Source: Helopsaltes ochotensis
Taxonomy: Eukaryota; Chordata; Aves; Passeriformes; Locustellidae
Direction: 5' to 3'
Assembly (NCBI GenBank): GCA_013400155.1
Contig: VXBM01001197.1
Span: 92,737 to 156,736 of the forward strand
DNA: 64,000 nucleotides
Within the stretch, counting starts at the first letter, position 1. Every line of letters begins with the position of its first letter. The translations under genes and the position numbers were made by a program. The notes under the pieces are model-generated. The model was not told the origin of the DNA and ran no database searches. It saw only the letters and a list, made by a program, of their open reading frames with translations. Below are positions 44,071-56,239 of the stretch, piece by piece.

Positions 44071-44153
44071 ACATTTAGGAATGCATAGCTTATCTACCAG
44101 AGCACAAATTCAGAGGTAATGAGTAACCACCAGATACGGGGCACTCATGGCTG

Positions 44154-44168
44154 GTGACACGGTGTCAC
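44154..44168. repeat. 15-bp near-palindrome GTGACACGGTGTCAC
   Basis: Two 7-bp arms, GTGACAC and GTGTCAC, around a single G. Could be a dimeric transcription-factor site or chance. Confidence 0.7.
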
Positions 44169-44484
44169 GAGCTGTTCAACACAAAGGAGATCTGCAGTTG
44201 TATGGAGCATTCTGAAGCTGTGAAAGATTCTCCAGAAAAAAACATTTTTTTTCCCCAGAAATAAACAGAATGTGGTGTAATGCCTATTAGTATATTTAAG
44301 GACTAATTGGTTTACTCCACTTAGTAAAAGACACTTGAATGGCTCTGTTGGAGTCATCAGTGCACGATGGTGTCAATAACGGAGTGAGTTGTGAGGATGG
44401 TGCTGTGAGCTGTACTGGTCTGACCTGTATGGAGTGCAGCAGCACAGGTGTAAGAAAGGTTCAAATCATCAGAATGGTGGAGTG

Positions 44485-44533
44485 GGAATTCTGCTGCCTC
44501 TCAGCAGAGAACAGGAATTTTGCTGCCTCTCAG
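44485..44533. repeat. 29-bp tandem duplication
   Basis: GGAATTCTGCTGCCTCTCAG is followed 29 bases later by GGAATTTTGCTGCCTCTCAG, one base different. Intergenic. Confidence 0.75.
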
Positions 44534-46047
44534 ACCACAGCTGAGCATGATGCAAGGCATGGGGAGTGCATCTCACCTCTGCACAAGGGGACACCAGGGC
44601 AGAGGAAAGCCAGAGCATTGCTCAGGAACATGAAATAAGGACAGGGGTATTCTATAAGGCACTTCAACTATTTGCTTTTCCTTCTTTCTTTCTTTCTTGT
44701 AGTTCAGCAACAGTAACCCAGAACAAAGCACATACTTTCCTTTGATGTAGAAATAAGGGGCTACTTAGAAGTTTTTATAATTATTTGTGTCACAGTGATG
44801 TGGCTCTGCTGTGTAAATCTGGTAAAATAACATATCTTTAAATAACGCAGAAAATTTTCAAGAAGACCTGGGCACATTTTGTCCAGATGCTGCAAACACC
44901 AGGTCTGCCTTGTTAAATCTGGTAAACCATAAGGAAGGACACTCTTAATTAGCCAGGAGTTACTAATCCTGTATTACAAGTTTTACCCAGTTTAAAGAAG
45001 CCATTAGGTAATCCATCCAATGCTTTGGATGGATCTCTTTGTGCAACAAGGGTGGAGAGTTGGGGTGCAGGGGGCAAAGGGGGATCAGGAACTGGTTGGA
45101 ACATGCCAGTAGCAGAACACTGTATCACAGAAGTGGACTTTGTTCAGTTGAGTCTGCATTTCCTTTGAGATTTCCCCTTTGTGAGCCCTGTTTCAAAGCA
45201 AGGCAGTAACAAGAGCCCTTTTGTGAGAGTCCGTGGTGTGTGGGGATGACAGGACATGATGACAATGTCGCTCATGAATGCGAGACTGCCCTGGACACGC
45301 AGACAGTGACTTTGGAATGCAAATCCCTGACACAGTCATTATGTTCCATTTGGTCTCTCTTCCTTCTGCCTTACACTCTTCCTCATCTAAACATCCTAAT
45401 GATATTTCTCTTTTCCTTGCCCAGATTTTATCTTTGCATAGCTCTATTGCTGTCGGTCTGCTGCTGACTCGGGCATTGGGCTGAGCTGAGGAAGGGAGGA
45501 AGCCCAAGTTGGCTAAGACTGATAGCTCTCCCTGACGTTAACATGCACTGTAAACACCAGTCTGGCCTGACTGCAGAACCCTTTGACAGAGACAGTGAAC
45601 ATTAATTTGAGACCAAATAACTGAGATGGTTTTTTGAATTACCTGGGTTGTCAAGAAAGAATGAATGTCTGGAAAAGTACTTACAGGCTCTGAGGGAAAG
45701 CATGTGAAGACAGTGCTAGAAAACTTCTCTCAAACTGAAAAATAAATGTTTCTGGGGGACTATTTTTAGTAAAGTGACTTTGCAACTCTCCTACTCATAA
45801 TGCTGTTTTAAATGTTGACATTGATAAGTTGTATATAGGGAAGTTGAATAGTTTTGCTCACATAAATGTCACCAGTAACTCATGTATCCTCTTTTCTTTT
45901 TTGTGTTCTTCCAGTATTATCCCTCCCAAAGCAATGGGGCTTTGGCTGTCTTGAGCCATGTCAGTGACACTGCCACAGTGGACCAGGCACATGTAATGGA
46001 AAGCAAAATCAGACATTCCAAGGACCAGAACAAATAATGGATAAAAA

Positions 46048-46053
46048 TTTATT
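46048..46053 (-). terminator. KRT23: Candidate KRT23 poly(A) signal
   Basis: Minus-strand AATAAA about 400 nt past the KRT23 stop. No stronger canonical signal was noticed between the stop and this point. Confidence 0.45.
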
Positions 46054-46452
46054 TGCTGCAGTGAGGTATATGATGAGAGGCATAAGACCAGGAAAAAAGT
46101 TGAGAGATTATTCCCCTTAAATTATAGCTAATTTGCAGAGCGATAACTGAATCCCAGATGGATATTCCTGCCCTGGGGAGATGTGCACAATACATCTGTC
46201 ACTAGCTCAGCCAGTCACTTTAATTCAACAGCTTTTCTTCAGCATTTTGGTCACTAAAAGCTCTTTAAACTACCAATGTCAGCTCTACCCAGCTCTGTTT
46301 GGCACTTTTGCAGTGTTAGGCTGCAGATCATTTGAGAAGCGCGTTGGCTACAGGATCCCTGTTTGACACACGGGGAGCCAGCCCACGGCACTGTTCCCAG
46401 AGGGGCTGTGGGAGCTGCTGCTGGGAAAGCTGCTGGTTGGCAGAGCTTTCCT

Positions 46453-49400
46453 TCAGGCTTGTGGGGGGAGCTCGTTGATGGTGGAGGACACCACCTCCCC
46501 GTTCACGCTGTCGTGGACAATCGCTTTGAGCTTTCGGTTGCTCAGCCCACAGTGTTCTGAAAGAAAAGAAAGTTTGATTAGCCAAGGAGCAATGCTGAGA
46601 CAAGGTGATCCAGGGAAAGCCTCTTTCACAGTCATTTGCCTGCTGTCTCCTCAACGAAGTTTTCTCTACATGTTCTCCTTCAAGTCAGTATTTGTTATTG
46701 CTCTGTGTGAAATGTGCTGCCAGAAAGTCACCCTGGGTCTGGTCCAGGTCAGGGCAAATAAATAACACAGGGACAGCCCAGCCAATGCAAATCCAGCAGA
46801 TTATCCTGGATGTCTGCAGGTCATGCCCATGCCAGAGTATGAGTTTCCAGACATGCAGATTTTTGGTTTGCTCTCAAGCCCTAACGCTGTTTTAGTCACT
46901 CTGTGGAGTCTCCTTGCCTTCTCATATCCCAGGAAAGCTTTAGTCTGGAGCCTGAGCTGTGGCCTTGAGTGTGACTGACAGAGCTGGGGCTCAGGCACAG
47001 CCCAGTGGGCTCTGCAGTGAGCCCTTCACAGCAGCCAGGAACCACTGAAATGCTTCTCGAAGGTCTGAGTGAGCCTGCCATGCACACCTTCCACAGTTCA
47101 CTCAGGTGAGGTTATAATTGCCCTGAGTAAAATTTGATTGGAAATGACAGTAATTAAGAGTCACTACAGAGAACAAAGTAGGGAACTTTTACCTTTAGTT
47201 TCAGATTTTCTTGCTGTCCTGTGAAGACAATGAAATAGAGAGAAAATAATGTTATATTAATGTCAAGAAGTTATTCACCCCCTTCTTCCTGTTTCTAAGG
47301 AGAGCTCATCCCACTATGAGATAAAATTTAAAAAAAAGAAGGAAAAAGAATGATGCTTTTATACCATGTGATCTTTCCCTTTGGAAACCATTCCAGGGCA
47401 CATTCACTATTGCTTTCAGGGACAGGTGCATAGATTCTTGTGTATTTGGAATTACTCAGGTTGATCCCAATTTGGCTTCTGACAAATACCCTCACACTTG
47501 GGGCCACCCTATCCTGCCTGCCTGAGAGTTGCAGTTCTAAAGGCTGCTGATCATCCTTTTTTGACTTCATACAAATCAGATGAGAGAATAAAAATAAGGC
47601 CAGCATTCTCTTATGCTGAGATGGCCATGCTGTGGGAGTGGAGAATTTTCTTCTTTTTAAATAAAAAGTTATATTAATTTAGGTAATCCAAATTACATGG
47701 ATACCAGTGTCTCTGTACTCTAAGTTGCTCCGGCTTTTTATTATGATCCGTCACATTAAAATACCAACCCTTGATGTAGTATGGGATTCACAAGCTTTGA
47801 TTAAGCATAAACAAACAAACAAATAAATAATCCAAATATGAGGACTCTCATCTGTTCCAGTCGGGGCAGCTCTGCCTTACCCGTCAGCATTCCCTTCCAG
47901 CAGCAGGCGGTACGTGGAGATTTCCTTTTCCAGGCGCGTTTTGATCCCAAGAAGAACCTTATATTGGTTATTTTGCTGCTTCATGTCGTGACGAACCTGG
48001 CTCAGCTCTTCCTCGCACCTGGAGATGATCTGCTGCATGTTTTGAAGCGCAGCAGCGTAGTAATTCCGAGTGTCAGCCAAGGTGTCTTCCAGCATGTGTT
48101 TCTGATGGGGCAGATAATAGCAAGACCATGATTATTATTTATGCGGTAGATACAACACAGAAATACCAGCAAATTTGGTCTCTAGCTAGAAGATTGCAAA
48201 ATTAAGGCTGTGGTAATTTAAACACTTAGGCATTTGCATAGCTATTCTTGTGAAGGCAGCAGAACCACAAAGCTGTGCCGTGTGTGCATGAGAGGCAAAA
48301 CGGAGTCATTTATCCCTGCCATATCCGCTCTGCTCAAAGCCCTGCCTCTGTCCTGAAACTGCTGTCTGTCCTGTCCGTTCTGTATGAACTGTCCAGAATT
48401 CCTCCAAAGTCTCCAGGCGTCTGGGATGTGAGCTTTAACCTGCGTAAGAGCTATGTAATATTTATACAAGTTCCCCACCAATATTTTTCACAGTTTGTGT
48501 ATTTCATGCCTGATAACAGGGCTTGTAAATATGAACTTTACATTCTTTGAATTACTGTCTGTCTTCTTGACACATTTTCTTTCTAGACCTGGAGTCAGCT
48601 ATCCCTTCTCTTCTTCTTCTTCTCATATTTTGTCATAAGAAGAGATATAAATTTTTCACTTCGTGGTGATGGCTGCTGAATCTATTTTGCATATTTTGGC
48701 AAAGTCGAGCATGATCTGAATTCCACTTTCCCTCATACTTTAACAACTGCAATAAAGTTATGCTAGGCTGTGGATTTAAATGGAGAATTGGTCCATGACA
48801 ACTTCTGAGAATATAACAAAGTGAGTGAGCAGCCCAAGATGTCTGCAGCAGATACCTTACTAATCTGTGCTTGCAGCTCAATGTCCAGGGACTGCAAAGT
48901 TCTCCTTAGCTCCTTGATCTCATTCTCGTTGTGCTGGATCTGCTCGGGATTAGGGGTTGCTGCCAGGGACATTGCTGCACTCTGTGGAACAGAAGCAAGA
49001 GAAAAGCTCACAGACTCTGGTTGGGCAGGTACAGCCACAGGGAGCTGGGAAATGAGCAGGGAATAGCTATTACCTGTTCTTTGTACCAGTTGTCCAGGCT
49101 TTGACGATTCTTTTCAATTATGGCCTCATAATCTTCTCTTATTTCTGCCAGAATCTTGCCTAAGTCTGCAGGAGGGGCTGCGTTTACTTTTACATTGACT
49201 TTGAAGTCTTGTGACGAGCGATTGGCTTCCATATCCTGTCCATGTGTTAGCAGAGGGAACAAGCAAACTTGTTTATGGATGCAGAAAGTTTTCAGAGAGC
49301 CACAGAATCCCAGAGAGGTTTGGGGGATAATTGTTATATATACATTAGATTAACATTATTTGAAAAATTTATATATTGATAATAGTCTGATGTGACCTAA

Positions 49401-52400
49401 ACCAGTGACATAGTTGTTTCTGTTGCACAACTCAATAAAAAACATGTGAGAAGATCTTTTCATAGAATGTTTCTGGAAGAAATGAACTCAGTGAAGAAGC
49501 ACTGACATTTTTTTATTTATTTCTCTATTAGAAACCCAAAACCTTGATGAAAATCTAACAGTAATTTCATCTTTCTTACCCTTTATGTTAATATTTATGG
49601 AACTATAACTAAGTTTACAGGAGAGTAATGTAAAAGTTCTATGTAATTGTTAGAGGAATAATTGGATTAAAGCATATAATTACTGTGTAAACAACATAAT
49701 TACAGGACCAGTCGGGCAGGTAGGGTAACATTCCTTTCAGTGTAGCACAACCTTCTGTGCCTGGTACCATTTTCAAAGTGCCCATGCAAAGGAGCCTTTC
49801 GGGGTATGACATCACGGAATGCAGATCAGCTGGACACAGGGATGGCTCTGCTGGTCCCCTGTGTCCAAGAACTCTCCTGGGCTGGAAGGGAGTCAGCCAA
49901 AAGCAGCTGCACCTACCACTGTGCAACCCCTGTGTTTTATTCTCTGCTTTAATAACCCACAGACACTGAGCAGGACGTTTGGTCCAGTGTTAGGTAATAA
50001 CTGCAAACAACACCAGATCAAGCGAAACCGGCAGGTTTCAAGCAGTGGAATTATAAATGTGGGAATAACAGAGAGCACCGAGTATAGCTGTGGAGAATTC
50101 AGAATAGTGTGGCTTTTGAGAATTATCTAATTACTGTGCTTAGGGTTTTGCAAGAATGAGTAATTTTGCCTGATTTCACCAACCATTCTTTTTAATTTTG
50201 ATCCTTCGAGAATTTGAGATTTGTTTTGCTCAGGTCAGCCTGTTCTGGGTGACCCTGCTTGAGTTTAAGGGGCTTAAAGAGATTCTTTCCAACCCTCACC
50301 CCCTCCATGCTTCTGCGAGGATGGGAAATTATATATTCAGAACTGAGGAAAAAAGTCTGTGATGACTAAAACCCAGCAGCACTCTGTGTATTTATATCTA
50401 AGTCTTTCTGAGAACATTTCTGTCCAATATGTCAGTTATTATTAGCTGTGTATGACAGATGGGTGGGAGAGACTCCAGCAATCTGTTCTCTCTGAAACCC
50501 CAGTGTAATTGGTAAAGCAGACACAGACTTTTTGCCTCACCTGACTCTCATCGGCTTTCTCAGAAACAGGATTAGGTCCTGAATCATCAATCCCACTTAC
50601 AGATTGTGGGTCTTACTCAGTTAATTACATGGTAGTAAAGATTTGTGTGATAGGATTTTACCAAGTGGAACTTTTTCTACCTCCTCATGGTCTTTCCTCC
50701 TGAGGATGTGCTCTTCTCTCAAACCTTCAATTTCCATTTCCAGATCTGTGGTAATGATGGTCATGCCGTCGAGCTCCTTCCGCAGGTTCTCCACATCCAG
50801 CTGCACTCCCTGCCTGCGACACTTCTCGGCTTCATATCTTTATGAGGAAAGAGAAGACACAACCTGCGTGTTGAGAACTGCCCGATTCAGGCTCTTGTAT
50901 CAGGACAAGGAGACTTGCTTAGTCTATGTAGGGAACTAGAGAGAACAAACAACCAAAGAAACCAATTCTGTTTCTAACATATGTTATTTAAATTTTTTTT
51001 TTTGAATAGTCTTAACAATAAAATGAGTTTTATTAGTTTTGTAGTTCTCTTTCCTTTCTCCCTTTATGGTAGGAAATAAAATTTCTGTTCTTCACTTCCC
51101 TTTTTCATGTTAACATTCATCAGGTTGTGAAAGCTTTGAGAATACAATTCTCTGAAAACAGTATCAGCAAGCACTGATTGCTGTAGTTTTTTCCAAAATG
51201 GTAACTTTTGAGTCCTTCAGAAAAACAGGAAAAAATGTGATGGAAGCCAGTTACTAACATTCCTCTCTAACCTCTTGCAGCGTCTGTAGCGAGCCAAAGG
51301 CATGGAGATGCTGCTGTGATTCTCTTGGGCATGGGAAGCAGTTTTGCTGCTCAGCATCTCTCTCTTTGCTCCATATTTTGGGGGCTCTATTGGGCTTCTC
51401 CATTCACCCAATGAACTCAGTCTGAGTCCCATCACTCAAAGTAGTTCCCCTGGTTCCTTTTGTGACACTACTGACTAATAATGAAAGGCTGGCAGTGCTC
51501 AGGTTTTCCAAGCTTGTCACAATATTACCAAAAGCTGAGATATTTTTTGGAGCTGATCATCAACTGCTAGAAATAAGACAAATCTTCCTGATTCCAAAGT
51601 CTTACAGAAGTGTCAAACCCTTTCCTTTGGAAAGACCTGCCTGAAAATGTTCTGTACAAACATTTTGTCTTTTTAGTTGATCTGAGAAGTCTCTTTCAGT
51701 GTACTGAAAATCAGACTGTGCTGGGAGGCAGTGATGCACCAGCTCAGTTACTGTGCACAACGTATGGGACTCCAAAGCAGAAGCTACACAAGGACAGGTG
51801 TTCCCTGCAGAGCCGGACAGAAGAGGTGATAAGTCCAGGAAATAGATTTGGGCTGGACTAGGAAGTGCAGTGCTTAGAGGGAATAGTTTGTAATCCCGGA
51901 TGACAGTTTTAAGTGCCTTTTGTCACAAGTATCAAGTGTCTGCTGTCAAACCTGCTCGTCAGGACCTGCACTAAGTATCATAAACAGGGTGACTCAAGGT
52001 TCTTCAGCAATAATTTGTGGGTTTTACATCCTTTTGGGGTTTTTTTCCCCTGTTCTACATTGTTTTATTCATCCAGTATCAACAGAAAACCTCAGTAAAA
52101 TCACTTCCCTATTAAATTAGCAAGAAAAAGTAATGTTTAGTTTAATCCTCTTTCAAATCTAATGAGGAACCAAAGAAGAGCTTACTTGAGCCTGAAGTCT
52201 TCAGTTGCCATGTTAGCATTATCGATTTGTAAAAGGATGCTGGCATTGGTGATCTTGCTATCCTCAATCTGGAAAACAGAGAATCCAGCAGGAGAGTTGG
52301 TGTTGCCATGGGGTGACAGTAAATAATCTGTGCTGGTTTAGCATCTTTGCTGCTCATAGGAAGCATCTAAATAGTGGAATTCCCATGCTAAGGAGACCAT

Positions 52401-55400
52401 AGGAATAAAAGCAGTTCAGTTTCCTGATTCACCTAGGTGTTTTGCAATTTTTGTCCGTAGTCTTACTTTACTCTTTTTCTTACTTTTTTTGAGGGTATGA
52501 ACCAGAAGGCATCATCTTATTCCTGGCCAGGTAGAGGATATGAATTGCTTTACACAAACCTCATGGTCTATTACAGAGTAACAGTCACTGCCTTCCTCTG
52601 GTTTTGAGACCAGATTCTGATCCTGTCCAGCATTGCTGACAAAGCTGCCTTGGGCATCTTTAGGGCAAATTTCAGTAAGAACTATTTAGCTGTGTCTGAG
52701 TACAATCAAAATACTGGAGTTAATATTATGCTAAGGAGTAGCCTGGGCATGGACACTGCTGAGCTGCTGTTGTGATGCACAGTGGTGATGGTGGCAGCCA
52801 CTCACTCACTGGCAGGACCCTCAACCCACCCCAGGCTCCAGCCTGGAGTTACATGCACAATACCACTGGTATCTGGTTGTTGTGGTCCATTCAGTTATGC
52901 ACCTACAGCTGCTCTGAATAGACCAGCAGCATGGAGTGATTGATTCAGGTGTTTGATTTTGCTTTGGGATTTGAAAATTGCCCTAAAAACTGCAGGATGA
53001 AGCACAATCTCCATCCTTTGCTGCACTCAACACGCACTGGAAAGGCTCATGTGTCCCTGATAACATGGAGTAGCTTTTAACTAGAGATCTGAATGCGAAA
53101 AGTTCAGTATTTTGTGCCAAATATTTGAAAGAACTCCAGCGGAAACTCATACATAATTATCAGGAAATCATAAATGCAGGGCATTGTAACATAGAGGAAA
53201 GAGAAGCATGATTGCCATGCCACCAGCTACCTTCCCTCACTATCCACAGAGCAAACCCAGGGGCACTGTGGCTGTACTGAAGTCATTTACAGAGCTCTTA
53301 ACACCTTGGAGTAAATTTCCCACACCTCAATGAATCACAAAGAAACAAGGAAATGATAAAATTCTCCCGAAGTGTCAAAGGTTCACCTCTGTAGTGAAGA
53401 AGAAGGTGCTGTGGAATGTTTAACTAATCTGCTAACAGACTGTGCATTCCTGCACAATTAGCAGCTGCACCTCGGCTACTGCCCTGGGACACGATCAAGA
53501 CCACCTCAAGAACTATAACAATACCCTGAATGTGTGGCTGCCCTGAAATTTGGTGACAGAGAAGAAGCAATTCTTGAATCCAGCCTTGTAGAATGTACAA
53601 GGCAACGAGAAAACAACTTGAGTTCTTCAGCTTTGTGCTGTGTACAGAACCACGGTGTGATCCGGGCACTGGTCAGTGCTTTGCCCACTGCCATGTGGCC
53701 CCAGTGACCCTGCAGCCAGCAGGGGATCTCACATGTGCCACTTATCTCTTAACAGTCACATGGAGTTCCTTACTGCATCCATCATGAACGTGGCTGTGTC
53801 TCTAACACCAGTCTGCAAACTGTCAGCTTCATTAAGAACTCATACATTATTGTATAGGAAATACACTCCAATTCCTTCTCAAAACAAGGATTTTCCAAGA
53901 AGGCTTCCTGCACTGGCTTTACCTCTCATGTCTCATGTCCTTTGTCCCATCTCCTGGAATGCCCTGTAGATCACTTTGCTTATTTAGTGGCACAAGGTGT
54001 TTGAATGAGACAGTTGCCTGAAGAGCAGGTGCTATTTCATTTGTGTATCTGGGTTAGGAAGGAGTCAGGCTGGAGCAAGGCTTTTCCCAAAACTTGTTGC
54101 TCCATCAGGCATTCATCCTCAATTCAGGTATCCAGAGAGTGTGGTTAAAAATGTAGGACCCAAATGATGATATGTCTCCAAGTTCAGACAGGCAGCATAT
54201 CACAGACATTCTGGTATATTTGGTATAGGACCTTAAATTTAGTCTAAATTTTATTTTAGGTGCTAAATGAGTTTCACCTTTTAAAATAATATTTAATTAA
54301 TTTAATTATAGTTAATAGTTAGATGCTATATTTTCACTCATTTTACAGACAGACATGCTGCTAATTGCAATATTTTATAGAGAAAGTAAAAATTCTGGGT
54401 TCAATCACTGAATTGTCACCTATAAATGATCCTTTCCTGGACTTTCCTTCTACATTCAGGACAGCCACCAGCCTCCAGGTGTCTGTGGCCAGGGACAGCT
54501 GTTTAAGGAGTGAGTGTTAAAAATAAGTGGTTTGGGTACAACCTATTCAAAAGTGAGGGCATCGTGAGGGCATCAGCATCATGATTTTATGCTTACTGTC
54601 TTCCTATATCTTTCTGATTTACTAATTCCAAATCAACCTGAACACATACATGTTCTTGATGAACAAGTTTTTATTTCTCTTTCTGTTAAAAAGCAAAGTG
54701 CTCAAGTGCCAGGTCTGGGGACGGTGACCTTTCTTTATCCTTGAAACAGAAATGGGTGATGACAATTCTGACTCTCTGTACACAGGCTGTGGTCCGAGCA
54801 CCTCATCTACTGCCTGGAGGCAACACTTTTAGCTGTGAGCATGGAGTTTGATTAAGTCCTTGGCCCAAATCTGCAAGGATGTGAATTAATACCATTTACA
54901 AGCCTTTTCTAAAAGAATTTCTCACGATCTGAGAATGCCAAGTAATTGTATAATAAAAAGCAGAGGGCAAATGACAACATTGCTTTTGGAAGAGCTTTGG
55001 GTTTTGCCCCATATGGGTATGTAAAGTTAATTACACTGATTAGTCACACAGATGGTTACAGTGCTAAGGATGTTCATTATGAATACAGATTAATATTATG
55101 CTTAAATTTGAAGACACGTGAGTTTGGGAGATTGAAAGAGTTACTGTTGAACATTAATATTAACTACTGGCAAGAACCAGAAATTCTCCTTTTAATTATA
55201 GTGAAAACATCCACAAGGAATTTGTCATTGCTATTTTCTTAATTACAATGAAGTATTTTTCCATCTGATTACATAAGCTCATTGGTCCCAAAACTCCTGT
55301 AGTTTCATTGTCTGCTACCACAGGAATCAAAGAGCTGGAATGCCCCAGTCTGTCTGGAGACAGCGGCAGGAGAGGGGCAGGCTCTGCACTCCTCCTGCTT

Positions 55401-56158
55401 TGTAATTTACTCAAGACCTGTGCAGTCAAAAAGACCAAATTCTGCCAGCTGCAGTTACTCAAAGCCCAGTTTCAGTACCGAAAGGAACACTTGGCAGCAC
55501 ACGAATCCCTTTCTTCTGCCAGTCTCTGCAGAATCCCCCTCGGCCCCTTCCAGCCTTTCTTGAGCCCAGTCTCCTCCTTGTGAACACAAAGAATGTTTAT
55601 GCCCAGGTCCTGGAACTTCCTTCCTGAGGTTTTCTAACATTTCAAAGGTTTTATTTAACTTCTTTAAAGGAAAGGCATCAGCATGAAGGAGAGCCCCAAT
55701 TCCTTAGAAGAGCACAGAATGACACAGTCCCAGCTCTGACTTACCTGTCTTTGCATGTCAGTGACGTTTTGCTCGTACTGGTTGAAGTCATGCCTCTTTC
55801 CATGAGACTTTGTCCTGTGCCACTCTAGGATGCAGCTCTCCAGCTGAGCGTTGGCTGCTTCTAAGGCACGGACCTTGTCCAGGTAGGCAGCCAAGCGCTC
55901 ATTCAGGTTCTGCATAGTCTGTTTCTCATTCCCACCCAGGAAGATGCTTTCCCCATAGTGCTCGCCGAAGCCTCCCCAGGGTGCCCCTCCTGCAGCCAGC
56001 CAGAAGGGTCTGGCAGAGGAGAAGGAGGGATGTGTGCTGCTGGCACCACCATCTGCACTTGACGCTCTGTAAGAAGTTCCTTGCTGGGCCAAACCACACC
56101 CTGAACTACCCCTGAGGGACCCAGAAAAAAACTGGAAAGGGCCTTGGCTGGTGCTCAT
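46453..56158 (-). CDS. KRT23: KRT23, type I keratin
   Basis: Type I keratin, divergent from the main epithelial keratins. Exons: 56158-55745, 52268-52186, 50837-50681, 49235-49074, 48981-48856, 48101-47881, 47218-47193, 46556-46453; 1293 nt, 430 aa (human 422). Exons 2-6 have the standard sizes and all joins keep frame. The head (about 79 aa) is Gly/Ser/Ala-rich with FLGGNEKQ before the rod. The rod opens [20 protein letters not shown] (E for the usual D). Family-specific rod segments match human KRT23: [34 protein letters not shown] and [20 protein letters not shown]. The rod closes TYRLLLEGN instead of TYRRLLEGE. The tail has [20 protein letters not shown], a variant of the VDGKVVSS motif. 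Introns are long (3.5 kb for the first), making it the largest keratin gene here. Confidence 0.93.
49296..49330 (-). mobile_element. Possible CR1 3'-end scrap
   Basis: CACAGAATCCCAGAGAGGTTTGGG resembles the complement of the CR1 LINE 3' terminus seen throughout bird genomes. Only about 35 bases, in a KRT23 intron. Confidence 0.35.
50235..50330 (+). mobile_element. Degraded CR1 LINE 3' fragment
   Basis: GTTCTGGGTGACCCTGCTTG, then AAAGAGATTCTTTCCAACCC and CCATGCTTCTGCGA follow the order of the bird CR1 3' end (CTGCTTGAG, a CCTTCCAACCC phrase, then an ATTCTGTGA-type terminus) with many changes. Lies in a KRT23 intron, old and inactive. This is one of the clues for an avian or reptilian source. 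Confidence 0.5.
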
Positions 56159-56232
56159 GCTTAGCTCTGTGTGAATCGAACCCCAGGTTTGGCTGCCTAG
56201 CACTGAGCAGCCTCTTCGCCTTCCCTGAGCAG

Positions 56233-56239
56233 CTTTATG
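56233..56239 (-). promoter_or_regulatory. KRT23: TATA-like element of KRT23
   Basis: Minus-strand CATAAAG about 75 bp upstream of the KRT23 ATG, at the same distance as the TATAAAG boxes of KRT12 and KRT20. The first T is C, so it is a weaker box. Confidence 0.4.

Larger units (their letters stand above)
36430..46040. other. Intergenic region between KRT20 and KRT23
   Basis: About 9.6 kb with no supported gene on either strand. Scanning for the conserved rod-start, exon-2 and rod-end motifs on the minus strand showed no relic keratin exon. Contents that stand out are a 9-bp hairpin (37702-37723), a GC-rich patch (40980-41130), a MIR/L2-like repeat (about 43850-44044), two inverted repeats (44045-44070 and 44154-44168), a 29-bp duplication (44485-44533) and a CTTT-rich tract (about 44683-44699). 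Confidence 0.6.

Noticed and set aside
36430..46040. A relic keratin gene between KRT20 and KRT23
   Set aside because: I looked for the minus-strand rod start, exon-2 ([10 protein letters not shown] type) and rod-end (TYRRLLEGE type) motifs and found none outside the genes listed.
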